From the IMG/VR virus record IMGVR_UViG_3300030430_004105, positions 1-64,000 of that record: a stretch of 64,000 nt of DNA, one strand, 5' to 3'. The DNA is from a virus. A program made the position numbers and the translations under genes. Positions 27,701-35,668 of this stretch are shown piece after piece (positions within the stretch are counted from its first letter, which is position 1; each line of letters starts with the position of its first letter). The notes below the pieces were generated by a model that saw only the letters and a program-made list of their open reading frames with translations, did not search any database and was not told where the DNA came from.

Positions 27701-30700
27701 CAGTTTTATTCTTCATCGTAAACAAAATGGTAGTACCCTGATCGTTTGTGAATCCGCTAAAACCGCCTCCAGAAAGCATTGAGTTTGATGTAATCTTTAT
27801 AAAACTAACTGGATTATACACTGGGATATGAATATTACTAGCGTAGTTGTCTGTATGATCATTATTATCAGTTACAATGTGATATGTTTGTGTCTTGAAA
27901 GTTAATCCGGTTTCATGATAGTTAGAAGGAGTTGAAGTAATAGTTGAGATACTTTTCGGAGAAAATATGAATGCAAATCTATCTCCATATCTTGGTATAG
28001 CCAATACTTTTAAATTTGCAGTAGCGGCAGAACCTGCCGTGTATCCGCCACCAGAAAAAGTGAAAATTTGCTGTGTTGTAGAGCCAGCGAAACTTGCCCC
28101 ACTCATCTCAAAAGAAGCGGTAGAAAATTGTCCAACAGTTGTCGCTCCTGTGACATTAAATTGAAGGGACGCACTAGCAGCAGGGACATGCGCTCCAGAG
28201 ACATAGAATTTTGAAATATGACGTGTTCCCAGAACAGTTGCAGAAGAAGTGAACTCAAATGATCCAGTTGCTTTAACGCCCGTAGGAGTCATGCCGTGGA
28301 CTGTGAAAGAGCCAGAAGAATGCTTTCCAAAAACTGTTGCTTTTGTGGTTATAATAGATCCAGTTGCTGTAGATCCAGTAACTAATACTGTCTGTAATCC
28401 GTTATGAAAATGATGATCTTGATTCTGCAGAACACCGGGTGCTCCGGCAGAGTTTGATGCAGCCACTTTAGGACTAGAACTGGTAAAGTTAATTCTAGAA
28501 TCCATGTTCCATATTGACTGCGAAGGGATGATGTTTGTCAATTGCCCTGAATCAATGAAGGTTTTTGTTTGGCTGTTTATCGCTTCTTTTGAGAATAATG
28601 ATGCAGTAACGTTTTGTTGCCTTCTTCCTACTTCGTCCAGCCCTAGATAAGAGTTTTCTCCAGTGTCTGTGTTGTAAAGAACGTTCTCGCCATCTGTCCA
28701 AAACTTAGATACAAAGTAGTGTCTATGTCTTACATTATATTTTGTGTGCTTCAAGAAATCAGGGAATAGATTTTGTCTAACTCTAATTGCTTTCAGCGAG
28801 AATGCCTCATGATCTTCATTCTTGTAGTATCCCAGAACGTTATCATAGATCGTCTCATTGACACTTGGATTAACTCCTTCTTCGTCAAACTTGGTGTTAT
28901 CAAAATGATACTTCATGTTCACGTAAGGATGCACAAAGCGAAAGATCTCGTCTTTGAATTTCATAGTTGTGTATATGGGAATGTTTTCTGTGATTCTAGA
29001 TTCTTCAATTGTTTCCGCAGTACCGTCTGTCTCTAGGCTATATCCATAAGATTTTTTGTTGACTACGTTCTTGTTTGTGTCGTTGTTTCTGACTTGTTCC
29101 CAAGAAGGGTAGCCATATACAGTGGTACCTGTCATTCTTTGGTTAGTGACACTTTGGCTCACCACAGCATAGTTGATGTTTTCGTGTGGATATATAGAAG
29201 ATGTCCCACTTGGCTCTGAGAAATCTGATAAGATGTGCCCAGCAAGTGAAGATGTAGCCAATGAAGCAGTGTGTGATGCTTTAACCCACTTGTATTGGAA
29301 GTCAGACTGTGGAATCTGATGCTGTATCCAGTAGTTGTCAAAGTCTTTCTCGCCTTCTGAAGCGTCCCATTTTGGGTTTCTATTGACTTTATGATATGCA
29401 GGATTGGTACCGCCCAATACAGAATCAATTCCAAACTGTGCTGCATGACGTGTCAAGTGCACAACAAGTCCAAAGCGATTACCGTGAATATCTACGAGCC
29501 TAATCGTGCCAGATTCTCCAGAGCCTGAGCCTCTAACTTGCAAGTTCCGGAAAGGGAGAGAGTTGTATGCAGACTTTTCTTTGCCGAACATGTCTAAGAA
29601 TACTTCTGACATTGTTTCGAAACCTCCGGGAGCAGAGAAGCGATTTACTATAACAGATTTTCCTGTACCAGCAACTGAATTCTCTGTTGTAGTTTTGACA
29701 CCGCCCAGATACAAACTCGAAGTGTTGAAGTTAGATGCTAAATTACCGTTCCCACCTACACCCCTAGAGATCAAACTTGCTTCTAAGTTAGTCTCTGGTA
29801 AGGCTGAATTGATGGGATTGTGCAAATTACTGTCACCTATGTCTCTAAATCTTGTTTTGTTTACAGATCTCCCGAACGTATGAACAAACTGATATGTCTT
29901 CTGGTAGTTACCAACTGCTCTTTCAGATGTTTTGATGTTCTTGATATTAACAGGGCGTTTTGCTCTTTCGTCTCGATAGTATCTAGCCTTTGCTTGATTA
30001 ACATAAAAGTGAGGCGGTGTAGAGAAACTAGAATTAGGAACAGGATAATCTGCCCCAACAATACCAATAGAACCAGATTCGTTAAGGATATTGTTGATCA
30101 ATATTTTATAACCTTCGGCACGGTTTGTGGGCGAGTCAGATCCTCTGTTTATGTTACTGTGTCTAGATTGATGTCCTCCAACCCATCTCTCTGTAAATGG
30201 AGACTGCATTGGAATTTCGTTCGTGTTATCCGTTGTATCGGAATGAACATTAACAATGTCAATATTTTGATTACCTCCGGGGATTCCGTTAACTTCTGCT
30301 GAGTATCCAGTGGTGACAGACGAAGACATGATGTTGAATGGCATAACCATGCCACCCTTGAAAAGCCCGTCATGTCCACCAGACATGGCGTGATGAAACG
30401 CTGTGAAACCATCAATGGCACTGAATGCTCTCTTGATCTTCTCTGTTACTGGACGTTCATCTGTGCAATCTTTCAAAGACTGGAACATGTCGCTGTTCGC
30501 AACAACGTATCTCAAAGGGAAAGCACCAAATTGTCCATATAGTAGTGGATACTCAGCGGCTTCTTTTGTGGCACTCCAGATGTAATCTCTTTTCTTGTTA
30601 TCTTCGTAGTTAATTCCGCCATGTATGACTCTATCTCTTTTCACTGCAAAGTGTTGCGGTGTTGTAAAAGAACGATTCAAGACTGAATTTCTGGCTTGAA

Positions 30701-33700
30701 ATACTTTAACACGAGTATTGTTAGAGCCAGATGCCGATCCAGATAAAGGAGGACGATCTCTCTCTGCTCTCTCAAGCCACCAAAAACAGTTTTTGTTCTC
30801 AGGAGTTCCGCCAACTGGAGCATGTCCTTGCTTCCATGGATATAGGTGACGGTTAATCGTGTTCATGCCACCTTCTGGTGTTGGAGCCTTGAATTCAATC
30901 GTGGGGAACTTATTGGTGTATTTGTCTCTAGAGAAGACGTAGTTCTCGATAACATTATTAACACCATCAGAATGGGCTAAGGATGCAGGTACAAGCGCTA
31001 CTAGCATCTCGCCTAGTGCATCATCCAACCATTTGTAGTAATCGATGTATTTGTCCAAATCGGGCTCGTTAGACACCCTTTCGAAGAAGAGTTGACGCAA
31101 CTTGGACAGAGCCTTATACTCCATTCTGTATTTGTCAACAGGGCGTCCAATAAGATTATTGAAGTCTGTCACTGATGACATAAAGTTTATCATCTCTTGT
31201 GACACTGTTTGCGCCATGGACTTCTCAAAAGCGATGTAATATTCTTGTGGAAGTGTCTCTTTTGTGAAGACGATATCATCTTGAGTTCTGATCTCGATCA
31301 TGTCATCGCCTTGGAGGATCTCAGGATAAGTTGATCTTGCCGCTGTGATGTAATCTACATCTATAGCCTTCTCGTCACTGACAGGCATGAAATCTAACTT
31401 ACCAAAATAAAATTTGTTCTTTACTGCTTCAAAGTTGGCGTTGTATTTGACTGGTGCCGAGCCACTTGAAGCGTCTAGCACTATCGCCTGTCCGCTTGAA
31501 TCTGTCTTCGAGAGAGTTGAAAAATTCCAGTTAAGCACCAAAGTATCGATTTCTGGTACTTTTGGAGAGTTTGCATCAGTCTGTGCCAGATATGCTGATC
31601 TAAATGGAGAGTTGGCGCCATAATTTCTGCTATCGGAACTGTGTCTTTTGAGAGTTTCGTTCGATAACTCACTGTACCATAACCTAGTGAAACCTAATTT
31701 GATATCACTTCTGTCTACCAGAGATCCAGTGAAGTTTGTTCTTTTCGCTCCAGCGTAGATTCTTTTTGAATTTACTAGGAATGAGTGAGCACTGGCAGAT
31801 GCCACAGAAGAAGTAAGCACAAACGAGTTCAACTCAGAACTATCAACTGTGTTATATCCTATGAAGTGCAATTTATAATTACCATCATCTGAGGACGATA
31901 CTAAATTTGCAGTAGGGTGTTTGTCGTTTACTATCTTGAAAGCGAGAAGCCATTCGTTATTGTCATACATCCCATCATATAGAGAAGAAGAAAGGTGAAC
32001 ACCCAGTGCAGATGAACTCAAGTGAAATTTAACTCTTTTTGATTCAGTCTCATCTCTCTCCACGTACATTTGCATGTCGCACTTATCAGGATTTGCTATG
32101 GCATAATTTGTATTTGATGTAGCCTGATGCATACCAGCAATCACAGACTTTGTAAAAGGGGTGGCGAATCCAAACGGTTCATCAAAAGGCAACTTATTAG
32201 GCAATATTATCTGTGTTTCGAAAGTCAAAGGTATGAACTTTTCAAAATTAGACGTAGAGCCGGTTATGAAACTAATGTTAGATCCAGAAGGTATCTGGTA
32301 TATAGAGGCATTAAATCGATCTGGGTTGTTGAAATCAATAAACTTCTCTTTAACAGATCTAATAGAGTACCTGTCTTTTAATTCAAATTCTACATTGTTG
32401 CCGTAAAAATTAATCTTAACAACTTCTTCGTCAATACCAAATGCATGCAGTATGTTACGGAAACCTTTGTTAGTTCCCTTTTCTTTATATGTGTTTATTA
32501 GTCCAGAATACACATTTTGGTAAATCTGGTTCTTCACGTCGTGAAGTTTCATCTCGTAATTTTCATCTTCGCTTCTTTTGGCAAGTTTTTCTAGCACGGT
32601 AGCATCAGAAAACAATTCAGGGGCAACAAAACTAGCATTTGTTAAAAGCCTGTCAGCGAATGGAAGAGGCTTGACTGATCCAGAAGTGCTAGTATTTCCA
32701 TACTCATCGCCTGTTTTTGTTTGAAAATGTGCGTATATATCTTTCAGGCGATTAACTTCTCTTATATGCAGGTGCATATTGTCAAAATAAGATGCAATAA
32801 TTTGCGTTAGGTTCCTAAGATTTCCTTCTTTGACATCATCGTCTTCTAGAATCCATTGTGGCATTGTGTGAAAAATCGATGAGTTGTTGTACATATCGTA
32901 GTGTGATCCAGACGCCTCTAGTTCGGATAGAGTAGAAATGTAATCTGGATGGTTAGAACGGATGGTTGGATCTTTAAATTCTTTATCTATGACTTTTGCC
33001 AATACCATGGCAGAATCAGTGCTTCTCGCACCAGACACATAACCCGTCCAAGCGCCATTTGAAACTCTACCAGAATAGTCTAGAACATTTGAGTCGAAAC
33101 TAGCAGTCTGAGTGATTCCTTCATTGAATTTGTAATATACGCCAAGTTTAGTATTAGCCTCATCAGTGTTTGTTCCACCACCGATTGTATTCCAATAATA
33201 TCTACCAATTTGTTTTGCAGTTCTCTCGGTTTTCCAATATCTGAACTCGTCTAGCGAGCCTGAGAACTTACCTGCACCTGTCTGAATGGTAGGAGATCCA
33301 GAAGGAGCGGTTTGTAGCGCCCCAATAAATGAAATTATCGATCCTGTTATATTATTAAGAGCGGCAGATGAAATTGTCTGTTGATGGTTTAGTGCTCCGT
33401 TAATATACAGATTGGTTGACAGGTTAGAGCCTGTATTCTTCAAAGACAAGGCAATGTGAGTCCAATCTGTAATTGATGATGTTGTAACATTTTGCCCACA
33501 AGACTGATTCTGTATGCCGTTTGTTCCGCTCAAAGCAGTAAATAAGAACGGAGAACCGGCAGCAGCACCAGTAAGTTCTAATCGAAACCTACCATACTGT
33601 GCTGAACTGGACGGCTGTCCGTTCCACAAGTCAAATAAAACCTCTTTTTCTGTTTTTGATGTGTCAAAAGCAGGCTTTTTTACCCACATTTCAACCGTAA

Positions 33701-34232
33701 CACCCTCGTTTAAATTAAATTTGAGGTTTGATTCTCTTGATTTTACTGTGTCAAGTTTGTTGGCGTCACCAAATTGATTCTCAAGCCCTGATAAATCAGA
33801 TTTGTTAGGGCCGCCAAATGTCTTAATAAAAGTATTTGTTGTTGATTTCCCATATCCATCGATTATTCCACCACTAAGAGAACCCCATGTAGGATACCCT
33901 AAGTTGATGTGTCCGTTAAATCTAGGATATTTGTGATCGAATATGTATTTGTCAATGAATGTAGATTCATTTAGCCACTGTGCTTTTTCTGCCTCTGAGC
34001 CGTCATACGGGTACAGAGTCCTAATTCTGGCAAAAGCATCAGTATAGTATTTTTCTGCCGAGCCGTATATCGCAAACTGGCTTGGATCGCTAAAATCTAC
34101 GTTTGGATAAAACCTTTCTTCATCTATACTAGTTTGTTCGATAAAACTTTCAGACTCAACGTCTGCTGCCATATCTTCTAGACTTGATGATTTTATCACT
34201 TTTGTTGAATTATATAAATCTTTTAATTTCAT
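18717..34232 (-). CDS. Giant 5171-residue LamG-containing tail/baseplate structural protein
   Basis: A single 15.5 kb frame. Residues about 170-348 are a LamG/concanavalin-like domain (VEMWVKKP, WTHIALSL, GSLDEFRYW). Residues about 470-690 look like an assembly region (QIYQNVYSGLINTYKEKGT). Further LamG-like segments lie near 670-870 (GSLVDRSDIKLGFTRLW), 2160-2350 and 2550-2720 (DFTVCFWLKSDN, LAHLSIWD). Short 16-18 residue strand repeats fill about 1945-2075. About seven 100-residue repeats with the signature TDESGAKAGDTI fill about 2890-3705. A Lys-rich patch (GKKKKNNKKF) is near 4700 and a Gly-rich tail ends the chain. The gene overlaps 34229-35668 by ATGA and lies downstream of gp6. It probably forms a baseplate-attached fibre or adhesin that binds host glycans. 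The role is inferred from domains and position. Confidence 0.88.
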   Translation of the reverse strand: MKLKDLYNSTKVIKSSSLEDMAADVESESFIEQTSIDEERFYPNVDFSDPSQFAIYGSAEKYYTDAFARIRTLYPYDGSEAEKAQWLNESTFIDKYIFDHKYPRFNGHINLGYPTWGSLSGGIIDGYGKSTTNTFIKTFGGPNKSDLSGLENQFGDANKLDTVKSRESNLKFNLNEGVTVEMWVKKPAFDTSKTEKEVLFDLWNGQPSSSAQYGRFRLELTGAAAGSPFLFTALSGTNGIQNQSCGQNVTTSSITDWTHIALSLKNTGSNLSTNLYINGALNHQQTISSAALNNITGSIISFIGALQTAPSGSPTIQTGAGKFSGSLDEFRYWKTERTAKQIGRYYWNTIGGGTNTDEANTKLGVYYKFNEGITQTASFDSNVLDYSGRVSNGAWTGYVSGARSTDSAMVLAKVIDKEFKDPTIRSNHPDYISTLSELEASGSHYDMYNNSSIFHTMPQWILEDDDVKEGNLRNLTQIIASYFDNMHLHIREVNRLKDIYAHFQTKTGDEYGNTSTSGSVKPLPFADRLLTNASFVAPELFSDATVLEKLAKRSEDENYEMKLHDVKNQIYQNVYSGLINTYKEKGTNKGFRNILHAFGIDEEVVKINFYGNNVEFELKDRYSIRSVKEKFIDFNNPDRFNASIYQIPSGSNISFITGSTSNFEKFIPLTFETQIILPNKLPFDEPFGFATPFTKSVIAGMHQATSNTNYAIANPDKCDMQMYVERDETESKRVKFHLSSSALGVHLSSSLYDGMYDNNEWLLAFKIVNDKHPTANLVSSSDDGNYKLHFIGYNTVDSSELNSFVLTSSVASASAHSFLVNSKRIYAGAKRTNFTGSLVDRSDIKLGFTRLWYSELSNETLKRHSSDSRNYGANSPFRSAYLAQTDANSPKVPEIDTLVLNWNFSTLSKTDSSGQAIVLDASSGSAPVKYNANFEAVKNKFYFGKLDFMPVSDEKAIDVDYITAARSTYPEILQGDDMIEIRTQDDIVFTKETLPQEYYIAFEKSMAQTVSQEMINFMSSVTDFNNLIGRPVDKYRMEYKALSKLRQLFFERVSNEPDLDKYIDYYKWLDDALGEMLVALVPASLAHSDGVNNVIENYVFSRDKYTNKFPTIEFKAPTPEGGMNTINRHLYPWKQGHAPVGGTPENKNCFWWLERAERDRPPLSGSASGSNNTRVKVFQARNSVLNRSFTTPQHFAVKRDRVIHGGINYEDNKKRDYIWSATKEAAEYPLLYGQFGAFPLRYVVANSDMFQSLKDCTDERPVTEKIKRAFSAIDGFTAFHHAMSGGHDGLFKGGMVMPFNIMSSSVTTGYSAEVNGIPGGNQNIDIVNVHSDTTDNTNEIPMQSPFTERWVGGHQSRHSNINRGSDSPTNRAEGYKILINNILNESGSIGIVGADYPVPNSSFSTPPHFYVNQAKARYYRDERAKRPVNIKNIKTSERAVGNYQKTYQFVHTFGRSVNKTRFRDIGDSNLHNPINSALPETNLEASLISRGVGGNGNLASNFNTSSLYLGGVKTTTENSVAGTGKSVIVNRFSAPGGFETMSEVFLDMFGKEKSAYNSLPFRNLQVRGSGSGESGTIRLVDIHGNRFGLVVHLTRHAAQFGIDSVLGGTNPAYHKVNRNPKWDASEGEKDFDNYWIQHQIPQSDFQYKWVKASHTASLATSSLAGHILSDFSEPSGTSSIYPHENINYAVVSQSVTNQRMTGTTVYGYPSWEQVRNNDTNKNVVNKKSYGYSLETDGTAETIEESRITENIPIYTTMKFKDEIFRFVHPYVNMKYHFDNTKFDEEGVNPSVNETIYDNVLGYYKNEDHEAFSLKAIRVRQNLFPDFLKHTKYNVRHRHYFVSKFWTDGENVLYNTDTGENSYLGLDEVGRRQQNVTASLFSKEAINSQTKTFIDSGQLTNIIPSQSIWNMDSRINFTSSSPKVAASNSAGAPGVLQNQDHHFHNGLQTVLVTGSTATGSIITTKATVFGKHSSGSFTVHGMTPTGVKATGSFEFTSSATVLGTRHISKFYVSGAHVPAASASLQFNVTGATTVGQFSTASFEMSGASFAGSTTQQIFTFSGGGYTAGSAATANLKVLAIPRYGDRFAFIFSPKSISTITSTPSNYHETGLTFKTQTYHIVTDNNDHTDNYASNIHIPVYNPVSFIKITSNSMLSGGGFSGFTNDQGTTILFTMKNKTGINPSADGTYNILKIYRTGSGTHAIEILYQKSGANNHLICRRYYQNSNSNYIETRFTNFFAFSTNGNNAWHAIKLSISDTNPATEEWSAYSDGTEYTTKTTTYNGVVINTYAPSAPAGNYFVGDNSTNFDLSIGEIGIYDSTSAPSETDYYNSGEWTSLNDLAPSTNLVTYWSPGNYVSDDISSGDITDIGGGTNHLSITPSTATAVELLRSEASYSNKNLKSDQEFGLAWVEKLNASFTANSQPYTAEVFGNSSTVRILADDVGYDLPTAYDITKDVTVGETTTTYEPFSSTTYFGAQHNTISGEIVSNSNVNIKGGTHKIKHSSPLDEGNVYTFAGDGTANVYTPRDFLIAQQRSRSWRWTSTGLAQRMDVHNDSYTISGDFTVCFWLKSDNIASSTNQYILSFAEDSKDTTPSDQTIVVYYQYDDLYIRMYNSSGYYNEWKKEGIMKTTRFQFFSITFDVDSIQNDPELRINSALQSYDTTSKSNTGALREVNSIFVADSPFVNSSNFELQGCLAHLSIWDTLLGFTDIEEIYNKGYARNLQTHPKYFSNCLSWWVFSGGQDNPSTGDMPNFNATPSTVLGAEKTLSGITTPVTGVDSQAYTIKDENLTFVTPSHNSNVNLTFGVVHEGRPVPYTTGLSSLVHYTASTEHYFNHLEYSLESDSEIASANYTTLSNQATYVVTRNVQETDNDAVTLDTGSMFANTFNDFGTSANFTGGNAASGLGVAPYAASIQIRKGNDYTTGAVINDGNYLYININDFGNGTDTAGAGHTLNPVNIEITDYTNTANLYNKIVSAINNSSLVNVVATLQNTNEIRVDSVNAGGGNAYFLYEASTQVTINTATGGGAPSGSTTGHSIDIDGTTVNLASNNSANTSVNVVGVADSDVWSRMETVINSGFVPGWEVLNRSSVGNKATFNIVSKNRGEADNGVVTSSHSSFNVTNSGSNGQDDVGAQENDRIKFPIAGSQFRYLYIAYSDRTSENTTTRKYLDSTVYGTTHTNFWNALKAQLESAPWYYAASYVDNLNGTATFTVTSSESGATGNRTGAAYSSPTFTAGTNFSNGTDESGIRPGDDIIIFNPGTGGTKTFTPTTSDNSGVKFNVLSSSVNSSSAVWENLRSKINSNTTHTANTGSVVGGMMLFSITSSVTGTTNSNPNVTEDGANSGLSYNIIDAGSGGTDESGAKAGDTITIGGTTFTIVHDSSPGVHEINASPGVSANAFSNELTFKILNSSSFGSGGSSTSGMPTGRRFMKLTSSVTGTAQNVAFVRSSNNRTFFNLEGAAGGTTPIGIGDLDFIRFFTDTDGDGTETNLIFKVDLNGDESSTVVDKFIDASGYSGTDEEKSTLFWNDLSQSIKDNTVFDTISISPSNNIATFSITSSATGALFNSDITSVYNGADGVGFTIAANTDGGSDESGAKAGDTITINGVTLTLVTGSSAGAGQVLCGTNVNNLNTISNADYFNNLSASIKASASIASVTIEPVGDAARLHMTSSLLGTAGNIPITETGNTFAATGMSGGYDPVLLRFGEIIPQPRYNYPHVLTSPGSLRSPTAKSSLGLISAEYKLRSNHFNLTRSLGYATDGLYDNTSRWTTPDLSGLTPMDDDYNTWYENIRGHNKHFSLVPEFRISSHVKDIVAGESSEVEYFKKNYWLEITGTSADNGVTVNRNTINISGNEFLKEYSISSDIKNMENFIEENRGDASVAKLTLTCDAIMSFLPYDGFYPQSRTVQMCEAFADSYGRNFLAEEADESNTNLLFPDNNTFAQSRPIFDAIMSPGLLYNTIKSGMAVDYPIITSKLATASLSDPYGGKNYMINNEYFDDRLPFETLINPEAYLASKRIVDANPHISSSVNLRTEWNGIGDKNYKLMSNNFFAEAIGFFLEDGKTSRIISKPDNHPDFGVVIANHAGILPVYRSIFKVYKSKKQHPWVEFKGVTEVVKTDGTVPGTKYIDSNKVDKYYYRPPSGTNYFLREYENLTGTDLEYDLESVGYPRPQMNPYAEVETITMYSQPNAFGPPCAGGVAVEFKGLDTDDITPLTGKHNNTTYMMYDSTNGYNAPFTPPYYDGEAWAIYTFTPERAGKHTLSEILEKTTVDFLRYELNHESGSYGDRGTFGPQGFAINENAMQIDASFNLFKQVSVYPAKYSSQGVISEIDTNQQNAGKAWVIESKFETPILDFSKYLNRPHNAAFESEVSTSDIHTASMSLSGTRSEPDVLSAAHSSLSAVHELSGILNPIGMWHQYGEFPESDERGIFMQMMDVPDDYTILGTELTIANPKYTVVKPDINDCDGAGLNLGYNKNPGKTILPYFKKQEIRRKLVGKEDLSVLGSSIQLINKDDGIIIDAELNSAELTAVYGSIQNAQSSSGLFTIIQSSDKTMLTTNSAFTGGLYTVFINTTASSASYPQKSSGSYQGNWATAYYNYDRAGTYTPILIEAKDYASLSFDYGSFSRGLFEDFLKEFSIGVKYTDQSADLSDRADISCVDVDGKKQIVPVELEDKLVELNPSIKSFAKIDMSDKERRDFFGLKGKKKKNNKKFKGLKSRSVTRRFKLIPDNPAVASSPSAATTSSYDYPEPTFIRGSIRYNAGGGTGLAFENKVQMAPQNDKNFARNASTVRWGKFMHSEGSTISTKSLADLVGFSQEKVKMGVTAQTKIIREAVIAIPYIAIEDNERQFLTLDKFEVDKYLFQNNLVSKDRLARTPASRTGFESSIGQSVKDQIDKMQKYNLPPHLDFIENDIEPLPMYIFEFEKSLDREDLNGIWQGVRTESLKKVEFKQETISHDVNVDELLGGLFDENGDGIESLKDVKWMIFKVKQKGARNYDEKMESDLADGRFGFAQQNSDDTTSSMKLGYNWPYDFFSMVENVKVSVDITMLAEEKDTSNADNSIGYDLGIITTENIGTVGVNTAVVGGRSEDSTSVSLPEYKAEVVIDADNKILEYLPSDDTDSGGGGTPKGGDAENKPLVVSETTRRRVEREGDGSNPLGGSGINRGDGIDGRY
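23130..25560 (-). repeat. Tandem ~100-residue repeats inside the giant protein
   Basis: About seven diverged units. Each has GxDESGxxxGDxI followed by an F/T strand, then a W/F-N-xL-xxxI helix, and ends in F-x-(I/V)-TSSxTG. The clearest units carry GTDESGIRPGDDI, GTDESGAKAGDTI and GSDESGAKAGDTI. The pattern suggests a chain of small Ig-like or beta-sandwich modules forming a stalk. Confidence 0.75.
28010..28400 (-). repeat. Short beta-strand repeats inside the giant protein
   Basis: Five to six consecutive units of 16-18 residues, each with a core like GSFTVHG, GSFEFTS, SKFYVSG, LQFNVTG, ASFEMSG and IFTFSGG. They look like a small beta-roll or stacked-hairpin element between larger domains. 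Confidence 0.7.
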
Positions 34233-35668
34233 TTTCCTACTCTAAATTTAAATACTTTGTCGATTGGTTTATACTCTTGTAAAAAATCGTCATAAAATGC
34301 CAACTTTATCCCATATGAATATCCGGGCTCAAGTATAGACATATCAAAATCGAAATAACTTCCTGAACCGTCGAAAGACAATTCGGTGTACTTAGTACTG
34401 CCAGTTGCGTGTTCAATAACTTTGAAATTGTCAATGATTCTAAATATCTCATAAGATCCTGATGTTGGAATGTACAGTTGCGGTTCAGAAACTGCTCTTG
34501 TATAAATAGTTGGGCTCCAACCTTTTAATCTTGTGTAGATTCTAAATCTTGCATTTTCATCATTATCATATTTAGCCTTTAAATTTGTGATAGAAACGAA
34601 ATAATCGTTTGTTTTAGTTGTAGTTCCAGTGTATCTAATTTCTGGATAGATTGTTCCGGTGTGGAACTGTGTTGATCCCGTGAACCATACGTCGTGTAAT
34701 GTTTCAGATGTTCCGGTGATAGCGACAGAAGCGCTATATATGCCGGTAGATATATGTGATCCTGTTACAGTTACAAGTGCCGATCCACTTGGTGCGGAAG
34801 CCGATGACTCATATATTGCCACCTTTAACTTGCCAGTCCCAACAGAAGGAATGTTTTTGAGTCTTCCGCCAATATTGTTGTAGATGTATAGATCATTTAG
34901 ATTATCTACAGCAGGTGCCAAAGACGAACTGTAGTAAAAGTTTGATCGATCATCTTTAATTGATGAATTCCATTGTGCCTCAATCACAGGGCGCTTCATA
35001 TAGAATTCTGATTCTCTTGCCGAAAACTTTTTTGTGTAATATGAATTCGTGTCAGATAACAAACTAGAAGTCAACATCAATACGAAGCCATAATTATTTC
35101 CTGAATTAAGGGTATTGCTCAATACGTCTTCTACATATCTTGTTACATCGATATCTAAATCTTCTGTGCCTTTGACGAACTCTTGCTCAAAAAGATAAGT
35201 ATTATCAAAGTCACCTCCAGCAGAACCCCAACCAACACCGCTTGATGCAGATAGCCAATTAGACTGATCTCTGTCCGAAAATTCATCTAGATCAACTCCA
35301 TACCCTTCATTCCAGTTCTTGGTGAGAGGATGAGCAACAATTTTGTAGTCCCTAGGGACAGTCGATGCATGAACAACGTTAAACATTTTTAATTTAAATT
35401 TTACCGATCCAGATCCGGGAAGAATGTTCGCTTCTCTGTCTTGCTTGATAGTTCTAATAGAAGATTCTAGATCAGTCTCGTTAACTGGGAACTTTATTAA
35501 CACTCTTGCCTGCTCCACAGAAGCAGTGTTAGCCTGTCCATACATTTTAAATATTTCCAATGAATCTGCTTTACCAGCATTGCCTGATGTGGTTCTAGTT
35601 GTCAGCGCTTGATTGAACTGATTAGATATCGTATTATCTGCAATTGCAGTGTATCTTTTGATAGCCAT
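34229..35668 (-). CDS. Baseplate/tail structural protein
   Basis: A 479-residue protein following the gp6-like gene with a TAATG overlap and preceding the giant gene with ATGA. The N-terminal 250 residues hold a jelly-roll-like pattern (VLIKFPVNETDL, DYKIVAHPLTKNWNEGYG, DLDIDVTRYVEDVL, GFVLMLTSS), as in phage proteins with a carbohydrate-binding-like module. The C-terminal half has further strand segments. It may link the wedge to the giant fibre protein. That is inference from gene order. Confidence 0.75.
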   Translation of the reverse strand: MAIKRYTAIADNTISNQFNQALTTRTTSGNAGKADSLEIFKMYGQANTASVEQARVLIKFPVNETDLESSIRTIKQDREANILPGSGSVKFKLKMFNVVHASTVPRDYKIVAHPLTKNWNEGYGVDLDEFSDRDQSNWLSASSGVGWGSAGGDFDNTYLFEQEFVKGTEDLDIDVTRYVEDVLSNTLNSGNNYGFVLMLTSSLLSDTNSYYTKKFSARESEFYMKRPVIEAQWNSSIKDDRSNFYYSSSLAPAVDNLNDLYIYNNIGGRLKNIPSVGTGKLKVAIYESSASAPSGSALVTVTGSHISTGIYSASVAITGTSETLHDVWFTGSTQFHTGTIYPEIRYTGTTTKTNDYFVSITNLKAKYDNDENARFRIYTRLKGWSPTIYTRAVSEPQLYIPTSGSYEIFRIIDNFKVIEHATGSTKYTELSFDGSGSYFDFDMSILEPGYSYGIKLAFYDDFLQEYKPIDKVFKFRVGK

